Origin: an uncultured Alphaproteobacteria bacterium
Lineage (GTDB): Bacteria; Pseudomonadota; Alphaproteobacteria; RF32; CAG-239
Assembly (NCBI GenBank): GCA_934277435.1
Contig: CAKQUE010000008.1
Span: 1-64,000, forward strand
Direction: 5' to 3'
Length of the DNA stretch: 64,000 nucleotides
A program made the position numbers and the translations under genes. Of this stretch, positions 62,741 through 64,000 are shown piece after piece (position 1 is the first letter of the stretch; each line of letters starts with the position of its first letter). The notes beneath the pieces are model-generated. The model was not told where the DNA came from, made no database searches, and saw only the letters and a list, made by a program, of their open reading frames with translations.

Positions 62741-63901
62741 ATGAAACAAAACAAACAAAATTTCCATAGTATTGTTATTGGAGCCGGAGCGGCCGGATTG
62801 ATGTGCGCCAAACATATTGCTAAAACCGGAAGCGTATTAATTTTAGAAAAACAGCCGCAGCTTGCCGCCAAAGTTAAAATATCCGGCGGCGGAAAGTGTA
62901 ATTTCACCAATTTAGGCGTGAGCGCAAATAATTACCTTTGCACAAATCCACATTTTGTAAAGTCGGCTCTGGCGCGTTTTACTCCGCAAGATATTATAAA
63001 AATTCTACAGCAAAACCATATTAAATATGAAGAACGGCAAAACCAACAGATGTTTGCTTTTTCCGCCCAAGAAATTGCCGATATGTTGCTAAAACAATGC
63101 TTAGAAAAAAATGTAAAAATTCAAACAAAATGCTTAATCGAAAGCGTAGAAAAAAACAATGATATATTCAAAATAGAAACAAATTTTGGCTGCTATACCT
63201 GTGCTAATCTGATTGTTGCCACCGGCGGTGTGTCATATCCTAGAATTGGCGCCACCGATTTTGGCTATAAAATAGCTCGTCAATTTGGGCATAAAATCAT
63301 CAATCCCCGTCCTGCGCTGGTTGGTTTGACGGCTTTACCTAATTTGCGGAATTTTTGTTCTGATTTGGCCGGTGTTTCTGTTCCGGTAATCATCACCATC
63401 GGCAAGAAAAAAATCGCCAGAGATTTACTTTTTACGCATTTGGGAATTTCCGGTCCAGCTGTTTTAATCGCTTCACTTTATTGGCAAAGCGGGCAGACTT
63501 TTTACATAGATTTTTTGAACAGACAAAGCCTTGATGATTTGCTGCGGCAGCAAAATAAAAAGACCATAAGCCAAATCATCAGTAATGTTTTACCTTCTAA
63601 TTTTGCCAAAAAAATTGTGGGCGACTTAGATTGTAAAATTGAAAATCTAAGCAATAAAAACAAACAATTGTTAAATGAACGGCTTACAAAATTTGCTTTT
63701 ACTCCGCAAAAAACCATGGGATTTGACCGCGCAGAAGTTACGGCCGGCGGAGTTGATGTCAGTCAGATTTCCTCACAAACAATGGAAAGTAAACTTTGCC
63801 CGCATTTATTCTTTATTGGCGAAGTTCTTGACGTTACCGGCGAGCTTGGCGGTTTCAATTTACATTGGGCTTGGGCCTCGGCACATGCCGTAAAAATATA
63901 A
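62741..63901 (+). CDS. NAD(P)/FAD-dependent oxidoreductase, HI0933/YhiN family
   Basis: A 386-residue flavoprotein with the FAD-binding GxGxxG motif IVIGAGAAGLMCAKHI, family signature KVKISGGGKCNFTN, second FAD motif NLIVATGGVSYPRIGATDFGY, and a C-terminal GEVLDVTGELGGFNLHWAW. The family (BaiN-like/YhiN) is widespread, and its substrate is mostly unknown; some relatives reduce bile-acid intermediates, but that cannot be claimed here. No clear ribosome site is visible. It is a single gene after the tracrRNA. Confidence 0.9.
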   Translation: MKQNKQNFHSIVIGAGAAGLMCAKHIAKTGSVLILEKQPQLAAKVKISGGGKCNFTNLGVSANNYLCTNPHFVKSALARFTPQDIIKILQQNHIKYEERQNQQMFAFSAQEIADMLLKQCLEKNVKIQTKCLIESVEKNNDIFKIETNFGCYTCANLIVATGGVSYPRIGATDFGYKIARQFGHKIINPRPALVGLTALPNLRNFCSDLAGVSVPVIITIGKKKIARDLLFTHLGISGPAVLIASLYWQSGQTFYIDFLNRQSLDDLLRQQNKKTISQIISNVLPSNFAKKIVGDLDCKIENLSNKNKQLLNERLTKFAFTPQKTMGFDRAEVTAGGVDVSQISSQTMESKLCPHLFFIGEVLDVTGELGGFNLHWAWASAHAVKI

Positions 63902-63929
63902 ATTACAAACTTTATCAGATAAAAAAACA

Positions 63930-63964
63930 CACCCTCAACCTAAAATCAGTCAAGGGTGTGTCAT
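63930..63964 (-). terminator. Terminator between the flavoprotein gene and the gene entering from the right
   Basis: Stem acacaccct / agggtgtgt; on the minus strand it is followed by a run of T, so it ends the gene whose stop is at 63982. It also lies 30 bases after the flavoprotein stop. Confidence 0.75.
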
Positions 63965-63981
63965 AATATTTGCTTTATAGC

Positions 63982-64000
63982 TTATTTACCAGCGTTAGCG
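63982..64000 (-). CDS. C-terminal end of an unidentified gene
   Basis: Only the last codons are visible on the minus strand, reading ANAGK then a stop. The terminator right after it supports a real gene end. The product cannot be named. Confidence 0.4.

Overview
The window comes from an AT-rich, Gram-negative bacterium. Outer-membrane systems are present (TolB, MlaE/MlaF, FadL-type porin, two autotransporters, LPS heptose synthesis). A short HprK, a radA-cvpA pair, a Psd proenzyme and a type II-C Cas9 fit a host-associated Alphaproteobacterium best. That placement rests on gene content only.

Layout. 1-1923: minus-strand glycosyltransferase cassette (GT2 fragment, GT2, degenerate serine-recombinase paralogue) behind an invertible promoter. 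2054-8489: glycogen operon glgB-glgX-malQ. 8707-23206: DUF2934 protein, LplT-Aas fusion, subtilisin autotransporter, psd, fucO, tolB, ruvX, an FxLYD-like protein, an orphan PilT/DotB-type ATPase and a FadL-type porin. 23415-29070: cvpA, radA, mlaF, mlaE, short hprK, tsaE and a membrane SNase-like nuclease. 29129-34147: Bat aerotolerance-type operon (BatD, BatB/C, BatA, DUF4381), then an M23 peptidase. 36344-37706: tRNA-Asp, a duplicated tRNA-end segment, an intact stand-alone serine invertase, tRNA-Ala. 37784-47586: a continuous minus-strand surface-glycan operon that starts with the second cassette and ends with hldE-gmhA-gmhB. 47646-57543: tRNA-Leu, uppP, an M23 protein, xseA, a large autotransporter, a repeat-rich gap and pyk. 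57653-62615: type II-C CRISPR-Cas (array, cas2, cas1, cas9, tracrRNA). The window ends with a flavoprotein gene and the tail of another gene.

The main discovery is a phase-variation system. Two 1673-bp direct repeats (251-1923 and 45914-47586) carry the same two genes, a serine-recombinase-like protein and a GT2 enzyme. Each sits behind a 109-bp segment bounded by 17-bp inverted repeats. In one copy this segment is exactly inverted relative to the other. A TTGTTG-16-TATAAT promoter inside it points into the operon in the right-hand copy (ON) and away from it in the left-hand copy (OFF). The recombinase-like protein has lost essentially every catalytic residue of serine recombinases but keeps its C-terminal helix-turn-helix region. 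An intact invertase is encoded alone between tRNA-Asp and tRNA-Ala and is the natural candidate for a master invertase acting in trans. This resembles the Mpi-controlled capsule promoters of Bacteroides, but the first operon gene is a catalytically dead invertase. The ON operon runs through four sugar or modification genes into the LPS heptose genes, so the switch may affect LPS as a whole.
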